A program made the translations under genes and the position numbers. The notes beneath the pieces were generated by a model. It worked only from the letters and a program-made list of their open reading frames with translations. It had not been told where the DNA came from and searched no databases. 50,450 nucleotides of DNA from a bacterium. GTDB taxonomy: Bacteria; Cyanobacteriota; Vampirovibrionia; Gastranaerophilales; Gastranaerophilaceae. Below are positions 33,120 to 42,151 of this stretch, one piece after another. The stretch covers positions 1-50,450 of the forward strand of contig JAFUXT010000016.1 in assembly GCA_017470815.1 (NCBI GenBank), written 5' to 3'. How positions within the stretch are numbered: position 1 is the stretch's first letter; the number at the start of each line of letters is the position of its first letter.

Positions 33120-34037
33120 TTATTTTACATAAGTAGTTGCAAGTTTTACAAATTGTTCAAACGTAATTGGTTCTTTTGTTCGTGCATCCATAACCGGTTT
33201 TGTGTTAAGCATTTGTTCATATTCGTCATGTAATTGTTCAATTGTTTTCTTTTGAACTGGATTGTCTATTTGCTCGTCAGCCATATTTTCTTTGATGTTT
33301 TGTTGCGCCTGTTTTAAATCGTCATAATTTTTGTAAGCAACCTGTGATTTTACTCTCTGATGTCCGAACATGTGAGCAATTTGTGTCCCGATAACAAGTA
33401 ATGGTGCAAGTTCAGCAGCACCTCTTGCAATGTCTTTAATCGGTGACGGAAATTTTGCAGCCAATTCAGATGCTTTATTCAAAATTTTACTGTCATTGAG
33501 TCCGTTTCTTACTTTTTTTAGTCCTGAAAGAAGTTTTTCATTATCTGCAACTTTCATAGCCTTAACGATGGCTTTTGTTCCGAGTTTGTCAACACCTGCA
33601 AGAACTCCAAAACCTGCAGCAAATGTTGCAATAGAAGAAATTACAGGATTATTTTTGATAACATCAATTCTTTTTGCAAGGTAATCTTTTGTATCCCATA
33701 ATACACCCAAAGCCGCAAGTCCTGCAGCCCAACTTGCACTGACTAAGCCAAAACGTGCAAATTTTAAGGCTCGTACATTATGTTTGCCGAATTTTGCAAT
33801 GGCTTCCGGTGATAATTTCGCCGCAGCGGCTGAAAGCCCGCCTGCTAAAGGTAATGTTACAAATAAGGCATTGTCTATTGCTCGGTGTTTTCTGTCATTG
33901 ACATCATTTGAGGCTTTCTTCCATGCTATATCTCTTAAATCTCTGTCTTTCAACTTTGCAAAAAGTTGTTCCTCCGCACTCGCCTTAAATGCCGTATTAT
34001 TAGCATTCTGACTTAATGAAACAGAATTTACCTGCAT
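33120..34037 (-). CDS. hypothetical membrane protein (305 aa), lineage-specific type
   Basis: The N-terminus (VSLSQNANNTAFKAS) has the FKAS-type opening frequent in this lineage. Several hydrophobic stretches follow: ALFVTLPLAGGLSAAAA near 58-74, FGLVSASWAAGLAALGVLW near 95-113, PVISSIATFAAGFGVLAGV near 130-148 and a weaker one at 208-222. The C-terminal 75 residues are charged and helical. I do not recognise a family. AGGTG precedes the ATG; a TATAAT about 30 nt further upstream suggests a normal leader. Confidence 0.7.
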   Translation of the reverse strand: MQVNSVSLSQNANNTAFKASAEEQLFAKLKDRDLRDIAWKKASNDVNDRKHRAIDNALFVTLPLAGGLSAAAAKLSPEAIAKFGKHNVRALKFARFGLVSASWAAGLAALGVLWDTKDYLAKRIDVIKNNPVISSIATFAAGFGVLAGVDKLGTKAIVKAMKVADNEKLLSGLKKVRNGLNDSKILNKASELAAKFPSPIKDIARGAAELAPLLVIGTQIAHMFGHQRVKSQVAYKNYDDLKQAQQNIKENMADEQIDNPVQKKTIEQLHDEYEQMLNTKPVMDARTKEPITFEQFVKLATTYVK

Positions 34038-34131
34038 ATAACACCTATACCTTTCGCAACAATATTATACTATAATTCCAAAGTCATGTGAATTATTTTT
34101 TTGCTAATTTATATAAAAATATTTATAAATA

Positions 34132-34160
34132 TTTACAATTAATCCTGTTTTTCTTACTAT
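34132..34160 (+). promoter_or_regulatory. promoter of mtaB placing the start at its ATG
   Basis: TTTACA (34132-34137), 17 bp, TACTAT (34155-34160), then six bases to the ATG at 34167. No Shine-Dalgarno is present. Both hexamers and spacing are good, so the inferred mRNA is leaderless. Confidence 0.6.
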
Positions 34161-34166
34161 TTGTCT

Positions 34167-35450
34167 ATGAGCAGATTTTTTATATCTACAATGGGTTGTA
34201 AATCAAATCAGTTTGAAACGGCAATAATTAAAGAAAATCTCATAAATAACGGATTTGAGGAAGTTAATAATCTTAACAATGCTGATTATTTTATTCTCAA
34301 TTCATGTTCTGTCACACACAAAAGTGATAATGAGGCATTTTATCATTTACGAAATGCCAAGCATAAAAATCCTCAGATTAAAACTGTTTTGACAGGTTGT
34401 ATTGCTCAAATTGAAAAAGATGGACTTTTAAAAAAAGATTTTATTGATTACGTCATAGGAAATGATGACAAACTGCATCTTTATAAATATCTTGACAATG
34501 AGGAAAAATATTGTGTTTCTGATGTGATGACTATTGATAAATTTAATGAAGTTTTACTTGCAGATACTTCAAAAACAAGAGCGAGTCTGAAAATTCAGGA
34601 CGGATGTGATTCAAGATGTGCATATTGTATAATTTGGAAGGCAAGGGGCAAAAGCAGAAGTGCGTCAAGTGATTTTATAATTAATCAAATTAATAACTTT
34701 GCAGATGCCGGATTTAAAGAGGTAGTATTGACCGGAATTCACATTGGTCAGTGGGGAAAAGATTTCGGTTTGAGTTTGATTGATTTATTAAAAGATATAG
34801 AAACTAAAACAAATATAAATCGTTATCGCTTGGGCTCTCTGAATCCCAATGAAATAGATGATGAACTGCTTGAATTTTTGCAAAAATCTGATAAATTCTG
34901 CCCGCATTTTCATTTGTCTTTGCAAAGTGCAAATGATAATACTCTGCGCTCTATGAACAGATTTTATAAGACGGATTTTTATTTAAAACAAATTGAACAG
35001 ATAAATGATATGTTTGATTTGCCGTTTTTAGGCAGTGATATTATTGTCGGATTTGCCGGTGAAAGTGATGAAGATTTTGAAATAACAAGGCAGAATCTTG
35101 AAAAATCCGGCTTGTCGCAAATTCATACGTTCCCGTATTCGGTTCGCAAAGGTACTATCGGTGAAAATATGCCCAATCAGGTTGATGATGTTGTCAAAGA
35201 AAAAAGAGCAAATATTGTGAAAGAAATTTCACGCAGAAAATATAATGATTTTGTAAATAAAAATCTCGGTAAAACTCACGAAGTTCTTATTGAAAAACAT
35301 CGCGACAAACATAATGCCAATTTAAAAGGGGTTACAAGAAATTATCTGACGGTACAAGTTATATCAGAACGGGAGGATTTATATAATACCTTGCAAAAAG
35401 TCAGACTTACTGAATTCAAAGGTGAAATAATTTATGGTGTGTTTGTTTAA
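34167..35450 (+). CDS. mtaB: tRNA t6A37 methylthiotransferase MtaB
   Basis: A radical-SAM enzyme that converts t6A to ms2t6A at position 37 of tRNAs. The N-terminal MTTase domain has cluster cysteines C11 (STMGCKSNQFE), C47 (NSCSVT) and C78 (LTGCIAQ). The radical-SAM motif C147-x3-C151-x2-C154 follows (DGCDSRCAYC). A C-terminal TRAM-like domain is visible (about 365-428). The ATG at 34167 fits the promoter; a TTG two codons upstream is less likely. Its TAA overlaps the convergent gene's stop in a 4-bp TTAA. Confidence 0.93.
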   Translation: MSRFFISTMGCKSNQFETAIIKENLINNGFEEVNNLNNADYFILNSCSVTHKSDNEAFYHLRNAKHKNPQIKTVLTGCIAQIEKDGLLKKDFIDYVIGNDDKLHLYKYLDNEEKYCVSDVMTIDKFNEVLLADTSKTRASLKIQDGCDSRCAYCIIWKARGKSRSASSDFIINQINNFADAGFKEVVLTGIHIGQWGKDFGLSLIDLLKDIETKTNINRYRLGSLNPNEIDDELLEFLQKSDKFCPHFHLSLQSANDNTLRSMNRFYKTDFYLKQIEQINDMFDLPFLGSDIIVGFAGESDEDFEITRQNLEKSGLSQIHTFPYSVRKGTIGENMPNQVDDVVKEKRANIVKEISRRKYNDFVNKNLGKTHEVLIEKHRDKHNANLKGVTRNYLTVQVISEREDLYNTLQKVRLTEFKGEIIYGVFV

Positions 35451-36805
35451 AATTCAGGCTTTTCATAAAATTTTGAAATATCTAAATCAATTTGTCCTTT
35501 TGAAACCTTATAAATTGTGTCTTTAAATTCTTCGATGTATTTTGGATTAATTCTGTTTTTTTCAAAAACACCTTCGTGATACAGGTCAATTAGTTTATTT
35601 ACATATTTTTGGCAGTAGTATGGAGTATTCGGACGGAGTTTCATTTGTTCCGTAAAATCAATGCTTTTTCTTATGGAATTTTCTCTTGTTGTTGCCCCTG
35701 CAAAGTTTGCCATAACATCAGGTCCGCCTTCCGATTTAGGGAAAATATGCTCAACAGATGCCAAATATGGCCAAAGGATTCTTGACGCAATTTTATCGGA
35801 ATTTTCCCCTGAAATTTTTACCATATATGCCGAAAAATCTTCGTTTGATGTCGGGAGTTTAAACGCTTCCTGCATAATTTTTTCGTGCATTTCCTTATCG
35901 GGTAAATCGTCTATTATTCTGCCCAAATCGTATATAAAAGATTTTCTTGAAAACGGTGCAATAATTTCTTTGTTTGTCAGTCGGGCTTTTGATGTTCCGA
36001 TAAGTTCTTTTAATTCGGCATTATTTTTCAGTACGGATTTTTTAAGAATCCAGTCTAACATTCCCATTACTTTAATTTGTTTGTCTATTGTCGCAGGGTT
36101 TGTGGTATTTGAAAGACGCTTTGATTCTTTCATAAGTTTATTCATAACTTTTTTTGCTTTTAAGTCGTTTTCGTTTACAATATTGTCTTTAATTTTTGCA
36201 AGTTTATACTTAAATTCGTAAGAGGAGAACGGAATCAGGACAGGTCGTTCGTTTAGCCTTTTACCTGTTTCTTTCATTAAAAGTGAAAATTTTAGGCGGT
36301 ATTCTTCTGGCAGTTCGTTAAAAGTTGCCTGTAAATTACGAAAAACTCCGCTTTGTTTTTTACGCAAATCCCGTCTGTAAACAGGCTCAATTTCACATAA
36401 CAGTTGTTTTAAATTCATATCAGGATGAACTTTAGAACGGGCAGAAATTATCCCCATTATTCGTTCTTCCATACCTGAATAACTGTCTTTGTATCTTGAA
36501 AGTATTTCTACTGATTCTTTTGACGGCTTTTCAAAAACACCGCTTTTAATAAGTTTAGATACTTGTTTAGGATCAATCATTGGTACACCGCTGTAAATGC
36601 AGGGTAAATTGTACTTAAATAAGGCTCGCAGTTTTGATGAATTTTGGATAGAGGTAAACGGAATTTGATATGTCGGCATCAGAGATAAATCGCTAATATT
36701 TCTGTAATTGTCAAGCGTAATACTGTCCCTTTTGCTCCTTGATTGGACAGCAGGGACTATATTATACCCGTTTACACCGTTGAGACTGATTGCCGAAATT
36801 CTCAT
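35447..36805 (-). CDS. HNH-motif protein (452 aa)
   Basis: The C-terminal part has an HNH-nuclease-like core: H353 in VEHIFPKSEGGPDVMANF, N367 and N376. Unlike many HNH enzymes it lacks the flanking CxxC pairs. The equivalent upstream segment, LPCIYSGVPMID near residue 70, keeps only one cysteine. The long helical middle (about 100-300) is unknown. DNA cleavage is inferred, not shown. Only a weak GAGA lies before the ATG; TACAAT 14 bp upstream implies a very short leader. Confidence 0.7.
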   Translation of the reverse strand: MRISAISLNGVNGYNIVPAVQSRSKRDSITLDNYRNISDLSLMPTYQIPFTSIQNSSKLRALFKYNLPCIYSGVPMIDPKQVSKLIKSGVFEKPSKESVEILSRYKDSYSGMEERIMGIISARSKVHPDMNLKQLLCEIEPVYRRDLRKKQSGVFRNLQATFNELPEEYRLKFSLLMKETGKRLNERPVLIPFSSYEFKYKLAKIKDNIVNENDLKAKKVMNKLMKESKRLSNTTNPATIDKQIKVMGMLDWILKKSVLKNNAELKELIGTSKARLTNKEIIAPFSRKSFIYDLGRIIDDLPDKEMHEKIMQEAFKLPTSNEDFSAYMVKISGENSDKIASRILWPYLASVEHIFPKSEGGPDVMANFAGATTRENSIRKSIDFTEQMKLRPNTPYYCQKYVNKLIDLYHEGVFEKNRINPKYIEEFKDTIYKVSKGQIDLDISKFYEKPEF

Positions 36806-36884
36806 AAATGTTCTCTACATTGTACCACTACATTTTTTATCGGTATAATTTGTAAAAAACTTTAATAAATATAATTTAGGTTTG

Positions 36885-36893
36885 TGTTATAAT
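36885..36893 (+). promoter_or_regulatory. perfect extended -10 for rfaE1
   Basis: TG-T-TATAAT occupies 36885-36893. The leader of about 17 nt contains AAGAAGGA before the ATG at 36917, so this gene has a conventional ribosome-binding site. Confidence 0.5.
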
Positions 36894-36916
36894 TTTAAAG
36901 GTAAGAAGGATAGATT

Positions 36917-37921
36917 ATGAATTTTGATAAAGATAAACTTGTTTCGTCTATTAAAAAACTTGCGGATGCAAAGGTTCTTGTGGTCGGCGATTTGGCATTA
37001 GATGAAATGATATATGGTGATGCGGAAAGAATTTCAAGAGAAGCACCTGTTTTAATATTACAGCATACAAAAACAAAGCATATATTAGGCGGAGCCTCAA
37101 ATGCCGCACACAACGTTGCAACATTGAACGACGGTAATGTTGGAGTTGTCGGTGTTGCAGGGGATGATTATCACCGAGGTTTTTTATTTGATACTTTCAA
37201 AGATGCCAAAATAAATTGTGACGGAATCGTAATTGATAAAGACCGTAAAACTATTGTAAAAACAAGAATTTCAGGTTCTATTACAACATCTATTACTCAG
37301 CAGATAGTAAGAATTGACAGACAATCAAAAGGTTTTATTTCGGAAGAAACCGAAAATAAAATTCTTGCAAAAATTGAAAAACTTTTGCCTGAATATGATG
37401 CTGTTATACTGTCAAATTATCATATCGGAACGCTTACGGGTAAAATTATAAGTTATACGACAGAACTTGCAAACAGACTTGGCAAAGTCGTTGTTGTTGA
37501 TGCTCAAAGGGATTTGGGTTCATATAAAAATGTAACGTCCATGACCCCGAATTTACCTGATACTGAAAAATCAGTCGGGTTTGAAATACATAGTGAAGAT
37601 GATTTGAAACGGGCAGGTGATTTGTTGCTTGAGCAGACAAATGCAAAATCAATCTTAATAACCTGCGGAGCTGATGGTATGTTTGTAACCGAGCCTAATA
37701 AGAAATATCAAAAAATTCCGGTATTTAATAAATCTGAAGTGTTTGATGTTACAGGTGCCGGTGATACGGTTACGGCGGTTTATTCTCTTGCTTTGGCATC
37801 CGGAATCGACCCTGTATATTCGGCACTAATCGGTAATGTCGCTGCAAGTATTGTTGTAAGACAGTTTGGCTGTGCAACAACGACAATTCAGGATTTACTT
37901 AATGCCGTTGAAAAATTGTAG
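36917..37921 (+). CDS. rfaE1: D-glycero-beta-D-manno-heptose-7-phosphate kinase (RfaE domain I)
   Basis: A PfkB-family sugar kinase of 334 residues, matching the kinase half of bifunctional HldE and lacking the nucleotidyltransferase half. Signatures are VVGDLALDEMIYGDAERISREAPV, the GGASNAAHNVATL motif and the C-terminal DVTGAGDTVTA with the catalytic aspartate near residue 283. It acts in ADP-heptose synthesis for surface polysaccharide. The neighbouring O-antigen ligase and rfbA fit this. Confidence 0.88.
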   Translation: MNFDKDKLVSSIKKLADAKVLVVGDLALDEMIYGDAERISREAPVLILQHTKTKHILGGASNAAHNVATLNDGNVGVVGVAGDDYHRGFLFDTFKDAKINCDGIVIDKDRKTIVKTRISGSITTSITQQIVRIDRQSKGFISEETENKILAKIEKLLPEYDAVILSNYHIGTLTGKIISYTTELANRLGKVVVVDAQRDLGSYKNVTSMTPNLPDTEKSVGFEIHSEDDLKRAGDLLLEQTNAKSILITCGADGMFVTEPNKKYQKIPVFNKSEVFDVTGAGDTVTAVYSLALASGIDPVYSALIGNVAASIVVRQFGCATTTIQDLLNAVEKL

Positions 37922-37938
37922 TATATAAGGAGAATTAT

Positions 37939-38505
37939 ATGGAAAAATTTAAAGAAATTATGAAAAAAATCAGACTTGTTGATTTTATAATAATTGCTTT
38001 TTGTTTGGTTGCGTTATGCGTTGGATTTTACACTTATAAAGGATTCAGGCAGACTGCCGATAAACAAATTGAAGCAACATCAAAGATTGTTTTTAAGGTA
38101 TTTATGAGAGGGGTTACTTTCTCAGGAGAACAAATTCCGATTAAAAAAGGTGAAAAAACTTTTATCAGCATAAGAAATGTTCCTTATTCAAATCTTGATG
38201 TTGTTGATGTAAACGCAGACAGAAGAAAGATTGTAATTCCGACTCCGACAGGACAAAAGGTTTTGACTGTGACAGATGTTGCCCAACCGGATTTGTATGA
38301 TGTTGTTGTGACCTTGACTGATACTGCAAAAATTACTAAAGACGGTGCTGTAGTCGGCGGAAACAAAATTAAAATGGGTTTACCTATCACTTTAGAGGGT
38401 GCGGATTACAAATTTACCGGTTCGGTGTCTGATTTGAAAGTTATAGATGCCGTTGATGATGAAAAAGTAAACAGAGATATGAATACAACAGATGATGTTC
38501 AATAG
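37939..38505 (+). CDS. DUF4330-type membrane-anchored protein
   Basis: The 188-residue protein has one N-terminal membrane segment (LVDFIIIAFCLVALCVGFYTY). A beta-rich outer domain follows, resembling the DUF4330 proteins of cyanobacteria. It lies between a heptose kinase and an O-antigen ligase, overlapping the latter by 14 bp, so a role in envelope polysaccharide assembly is plausible but unproven. AAGGAG precedes the ATG. Confidence 0.75.
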   Translation: MEKFKEIMKKIRLVDFIIIAFCLVALCVGFYTYKGFRQTADKQIEATSKIVFKVFMRGVTFSGEQIPIKKGEKTFISIRNVPYSNLDVVDVNADRRKIVIPTPTGQKVLTVTDVAQPDLYDVVVTLTDTAKITKDGAVVGGNKIKMGLPITLEGADYKFTGSVSDLKVIDAVDDEKVNRDMNTTDDVQ

Positions 38506-39814
38506 TATTTTGAAATTTTTACAAGATAAATTAAATTATTTTTATAACAACAGTTTAATTTTGCAAAATATTGATAAAATTATTTTGCCGTTTATATTGC
38601 TTACCTTTATATCTTCAATGTTTATGAATTCCGATTATATCGGGTTTATTGCATTGATAGTAATGTTTTTAACCTTTATAAAATTTATTTTTTGCAAAGG
38701 ACAAAAATTTGAACTAAAAGCATTTGAACTGTTTTTGTTGATATATTTTATGATTGTTATTGTCAGTCTTTTTGGTTCAACTCTTTTTTCTTTGAGTTTA
38801 AAAGGATTTTTCAAGACTTTTGTTTATATTGGTTTTTATTTTTCCGTAAGCAGGTATTTAAAGGATAATAAAAATCATATCCCTTTAATTTTGGGTACAA
38901 TAGCGGGGTGTATTACTTTTGAGGCCTTAATCGGAATATTCCAAAGCACTTTGCATCTTGAACAAATTTCAACTTGGCAGGATACATCAAATCTTAATCC
39001 TGAAGATGTAATTTCAAGGGTTTATGGTACATTAAAGCCATTAAATCCTAATCTTTACGGCGGATATTTGGTATGTGGTTTGCCTGTTGTAATAGGCAGT
39101 GTATTTTATTTTTTGTATAAAAAATCATATAAACTTCTGTTATTTTCTGCTTTGTCTTGTTTATGCGTTTGTTATTCAATACTGCAAACAGGTTGCAGAG
39201 GCGCATATTTATCAATGATACTTGTTTTTGGACTTGTATTTTTGTTGAGTGCAAAATTTTTCTGGAATACTTATAAAAAAATCTATATTTCAATAATAAG
39301 CGGTGCAACATTATTGATGATTTTTGCTTTGACATTTGTAAATTCATTGAGATTACGATTTTTGTCTATTTTTGCAATGAGAAATGATTCATCTAATTCT
39401 TTCAGATTTAATGTCTATCATTCGTCATTAGAAATGTTTAAGGATAATTGGCTTTTGGGAATAGGTGTCGGAAATAAAAATTTCAGAGAAATTTACGGTT
39501 TATATATGAAAACAGGCTTTGATGCTTTGAGTGCTTATAATATTTATCTTGAAACGGCTGTAGAAAGCGGAATTTTTGCCCTCATTTCGTTTGTTGCATT
39601 TTTAGGGAAACTTATTTACGACGCAGTGAAATATGTTTTAACATCAAAAAATATCGTAAATGTAATTTTTGTTTGTGCGTGTGTAATTTCAATATGTTCT
39701 GCACTTTTTCACGGTCTCGTAGATACGATTTATTTCAGACCTCAACTTCAGTTTATATTCTGGACTTTTGTGGCCGTAATATACTCAATTCTCTCTGATA
39801 ATACTGATATTTAG
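38492..39814 (+). CDS. O-antigen ligase / polymerase family protein
   Basis: A 440-residue inner-membrane protein with roughly ten to twelve hydrophobic segments. The Wzy_C/WaaL signature lies at about 325-370: NWLLGIGVGNKNFREIYG, then AYNIYLETAVESGIFALI. Members join O-antigen to lipid A core or polymerise repeat units. The start overlaps the preceding gene by 14 bp. The TAG stop overlaps the TAA of the convergent gene at 39811. Confidence 0.87.
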   Translation: MMFNSILKFLQDKLNYFYNNSLILQNIDKIILPFILLTFISSMFMNSDYIGFIALIVMFLTFIKFIFCKGQKFELKAFELFLLIYFMIVIVSLFGSTLFSLSLKGFFKTFVYIGFYFSVSRYLKDNKNHIPLILGTIAGCITFEALIGIFQSTLHLEQISTWQDTSNLNPEDVISRVYGTLKPLNPNLYGGYLVCGLPVVIGSVFYFLYKKSYKLLLFSALSCLCVCYSILQTGCRGAYLSMILVFGLVFLLSAKFFWNTYKKIYISIISGATLLMIFALTFVNSLRLRFLSIFAMRNDSSNSFRFNVYHSSLEMFKDNWLLGIGVGNKNFREIYGLYMKTGFDALSAYNIYLETAVESGIFALISFVAFLGKLIYDAVKYVLTSKNIVNVIFVCACVISICSALFHGLVDTIYFRPQLQFIFWTFVAVIYSILSDNTDI

Positions 39815-40194
39815 CAGCAAAAACCGCCCATTCCCCAGCCCATGCCGTAAGGCATCATTCCGTAGCCGTAGTTCATTGAATAACTGTAACAACACGGACT
39901 ATTGAAAAACATCCAAGGGGTGCAGGCACTCATCAGTCCTAATGTCCCTATAGTATTAGAAACAGGATTGCCGTATCCTGCATACAAGTTTATTGTATTC
40001 CCGACAGGATTGCCAAATCTTTGCATTTCATAGGCAACTTCATTTCTTGCAAGTCCGTTAAAAATATTCCCTGCAAATTGTGTTGTTGCAACCTGTGGAG
40101 TTGCACCATTGTTTCGGGCATCAATGTAACTTACAAGCGACTGCAAACCGCAATTTATTCCGCTTAATGTTCTCATATTCTCTGCGTAGCCCAA
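39811..40194 (-). CDS. hypothetical Gly/Tyr/Met-rich protein (127 aa)
   Basis: The chosen start is a TTG with a perfect AAGGAG 6 nt upstream; an in-frame ATG at 40176 is the alternative. The first half is ordinary (LSGINCGLQSLVSYIDARNN). The tail is rich in Gly, Met, Tyr and Cys (MNYGYGMMPYGMGWGMGG FCC). No signal peptide or motif is recognised. Function unknown. Confidence 0.6.
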   Translation of the reverse strand: MGYAENMRTLSGINCGLQSLVSYIDARNNGATPQVATTQFAGNIFNGLARNEVAYEMQRFGNPVGNTINLYAGYGNPVSNTIGTLGLMSACTPWMFFNSPCCYSYSMNYGYGMMPYGMGWGMGGFCC

Positions 40195-40405
40195 GTGTCT
40201 CTCCTTGAATTTGTTATTATCTATTAATATAAAGTTCTTGCTGTCATAAAAATTGCTAATATTTTGCTATATGTTAAGATATATTAAGTATATACTTTTT
40301 ATATAAATAATTCGGGCAGTTAAATTTAATCCTTACGGCAATTATTTTAAATGTATCAGCGGTTATAATTTTTTTATAGAGATTTTGTGTATGGAGAATT
40401 TTATT

Positions 40406-40711
40406 ATGTTTATCGGGAACAGTTTAAATGAGTGCGTGTTTAATCGCCTGGAAATGAAAAATATTGACAAAAATTTATTGCCTTGGTTTGAAGATATAAT
40501 TGATGAAAACAATTGTAAAATTGAACGCAAAGAGTGGAAAAGCAAGTATAACAGTTATGTTGTATATGATTATGAACCGTTTTGTACTGATGGCTTTGAA
40601 ATTAATCTTTTAATAACTGCAAAAGACTGTGCACATCTGAATTTTGTCAAATATCTTTATGATGAAAAGGTTAGTACAATTGAATATCTGAATAATTGCG
40701 TAATGATTTAA
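40406..40711 (+). CDS. small hypothetical protein (about 101 aa)
   Basis: It is acidic, with mixed helix and strand and no recognised motif (MFIGNSLNECVFNRLEMKN... KFVKYLYDEKVSTIEYLNN). The ATG at 40406 is preferred because GGAG lies 9 nt upstream; in-frame starts exist at 40391 (ATG) and 40385 (TTG). A TATAAT at 40364-40369 could drive it. A strong terminator follows. Confidence 0.55.
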   Translation: MFIGNSLNECVFNRLEMKNIDKNLLPWFEDIIDENNCKIERKEWKSKYNSYVVYDYEPFCTDGFEINLLITAKDCAHLNFVKYLYDEKVSTIEYLNNCVMI

Positions 40712-40716
40712 GCATT

Positions 40717-40744
40717 AAAAAGCCCTCAATTAAGAGGGCTTTTT
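40717..40744. terminator. bidirectional terminator between convergent genes
   Basis: AAAAAGCCCTC (40717-40727) pairs with GAGGGCTTTTT (40734-40744) around AATTAA. T-runs flank the stem on both strands, so it serves the gene ending at 40711 and the one ending at 40759. Confidence 0.92.
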
Positions 40745-40758
40745 GTTTACATTTTATT

Positions 40759-41067
40759 CTATTCTGCTGATTCTGCTGATTCTGCTGCAGGTGCGGTTTC
40801 GCCAATTTCTTTAAAACAGTCTTTGCAGTAAACTTCTCTGCCCGGAACAGGTTTAAACGGAACCTGAGTTTGTACTCCACATTTTGAGCAAACAGCATCA
40901 AACATTTTTCTTGATTTGCGGTGTTGTTTTCTTCTTGCTTTACGACATTCAGGGCATCTTTTCGGTTTGTTTACAAGCCCCTTTTCTGCGTAAAACTCTT
41001 GTTCTCCCGCACTAAATACAAACTCCTGACCACAGTCCTCGCAGACTAACTTTTCATCTTCGTACAT
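40759..41067 (-). CDS. zinc-ribbon protein with CxxC pairs (102 aa)
   Basis: Cysteine pairs occur as CEDCG (about 9-13), CPECRKARRKQ (37-47), CSKCG (60-64) and CKDCF (80-84), giving two probable zinc sites. The spacing matches the small CxxC-CxxC zinc-ribbon proteins common in anaerobes. The tail is Ala/Glu/Ser-rich. It may bind nucleic acid or act as a zinc-binding accessory; function unknown. AGGAG lies 7 nt before the ATG. The 5' leader has a GGTCTT/AAGACC hairpin. Confidence 0.85.
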   Translation of the reverse strand: MYEDEKLVCEDCGQEFVFSAGEQEFYAEKGLVNKPKRCPECRKARRKQHRKSRKMFDAVCSKCGVQTQVPFKPVPGREVYCKDCFKEIGETAPAAESAESAE

Positions 41068-41124
41068 TGTTTTTCTCCTGATTTGTGTACTTCAGGTCTT
41101 TTTAAGACCGACTATTCAAGTCTT

Positions 41125-41152
41125 ATTTTACACTTTTTTCAGAATAATGCAA
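41125..41152 (-). promoter_or_regulatory. promoter of the zinc-ribbon gene
   Basis: On the minus strand TTGCAT (41152-41147), 16 bp, TAAAAT (41130-41125). The leader of about 50 nt includes the GGTCTT/AAGACC hairpin and the ribosome-binding site. Confidence 0.5.
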
Positions 41153-41254
41153 GTTTAAGGTTTATTATTTATAAAATTGTAACATGGTATTATTTATTTT
41201 TGATGTTTTGATTATAATATAGAAACGAAGCATATATTTACGGAGGTATTAAAA

Positions 41255-42151
41255 ATGAAAGGTATTATATTAGCCGCAGGTGCAGGTACAAGGTTATATC
41301 CGGCTTCTCAGCCGATATCAAAAATTTTATTACCGGTTTATGATAAACCTATGATTTATTATCCTTTGTCAACTTTAATGTTGGCAGGAATCAGAGATAT
41401 TCTCATTATTACAAATGAGGCTGATAGTGATAATTTCCAAAAATTGCTTGGTGACGGTTCGCAGTTTGGATTAAATATTCAGTATAAAATTCAGTATGTT
41501 CAAAGAGGGATAGCTGATGCATTTTTAATTGCTGAAGATTTTATTGCCGGAGATGATGTTGCATTGATTTTAGGTGATAATATTTACCATGGTTTTGGTT
41601 TTTCTACCTTCTTAAAACAGGTGCTGGAAAACAAAGATGGTGCGACTGTATTCGGTTACAGAGTAAAAGACCCTGAAAGGTTTGGAGTTGTTGAATTCGA
41701 CAGAAATGGTAAGGCGTTATCGTTAGAGGAAAAACCGTCTAAACCAAAATCAAATTATGCTGTTACAGGTTTGTATTTCTATGATAAACATGTTTGTCAG
41801 TATGTGAGAACGCTTACTCCGTCTGCAAGAGGAGAACTTGAAATTACGGATTTGAATAAGGTTTATCTTGAAAACGGTAAACTTAATGTTGAAATTTTAG
41901 GCAGAGGTTTTACTTGGCTTGATACAGGGACTCAGGATTCTATGCTTGAAGCGGCAAATTTTGTTCGTGCAATGGAAGCAAATAAAGGTCAATTGATTTC
42001 CTGTCTTGAAGAAATTGCACTTTATAAAGGATTTATTACTCCTGATGAACTTGAAAACAAATTAGAACGCTTTAAAGGCAAAAGTGCATATTATGATTAT
42101 GTATTTGATTTAATAAATGCCGAAAAATCAATGCAAAAGGTCAATTTCTAA
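41255..42151 (+). CDS. rfbA: glucose-1-phosphate thymidylyltransferase
   Basis: It makes dTDP-glucose from dTTP and glucose 1-phosphate, the first step to dTDP-L-rhamnose and related sugars. The 298-residue protein has the nucleotide motif GIILAAGAGTRLYPAS, the sugar-site YDKPMIYYPLSTLMLAGI, LGDNIYHG and EKPSKPKSNYAVTGLYFYD. GGAGG precedes the ATG and TATAAT (about 41214-41219) lies upstream. rfbB, C and D are not adjacent. Its stop overlaps the convergent gene's stop (CTAA). Confidence 0.95.
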   Translation: MKGIILAAGAGTRLYPASQPISKILLPVYDKPMIYYPLSTLMLAGIRDILIITNEADSDNFQKLLGDGSQFGLNIQYKIQYVQRGIADAFLIAEDFIAGDDVALILGDNIYHGFGFSTFLKQVLENKDGATVFGYRVKDPERFGVVEFDRNGKALSLEEKPSKPKSNYAVTGLYFYDKHVCQYVRTLTPSARGELEITDLNKVYLENGKLNVEILGRGFTWLDTGTQDSMLEAANFVRAMEANKGQLISCLEEIALYKGFITPDELENKLERFKGKSAYYDYVFDLINAEKSMQKVNF

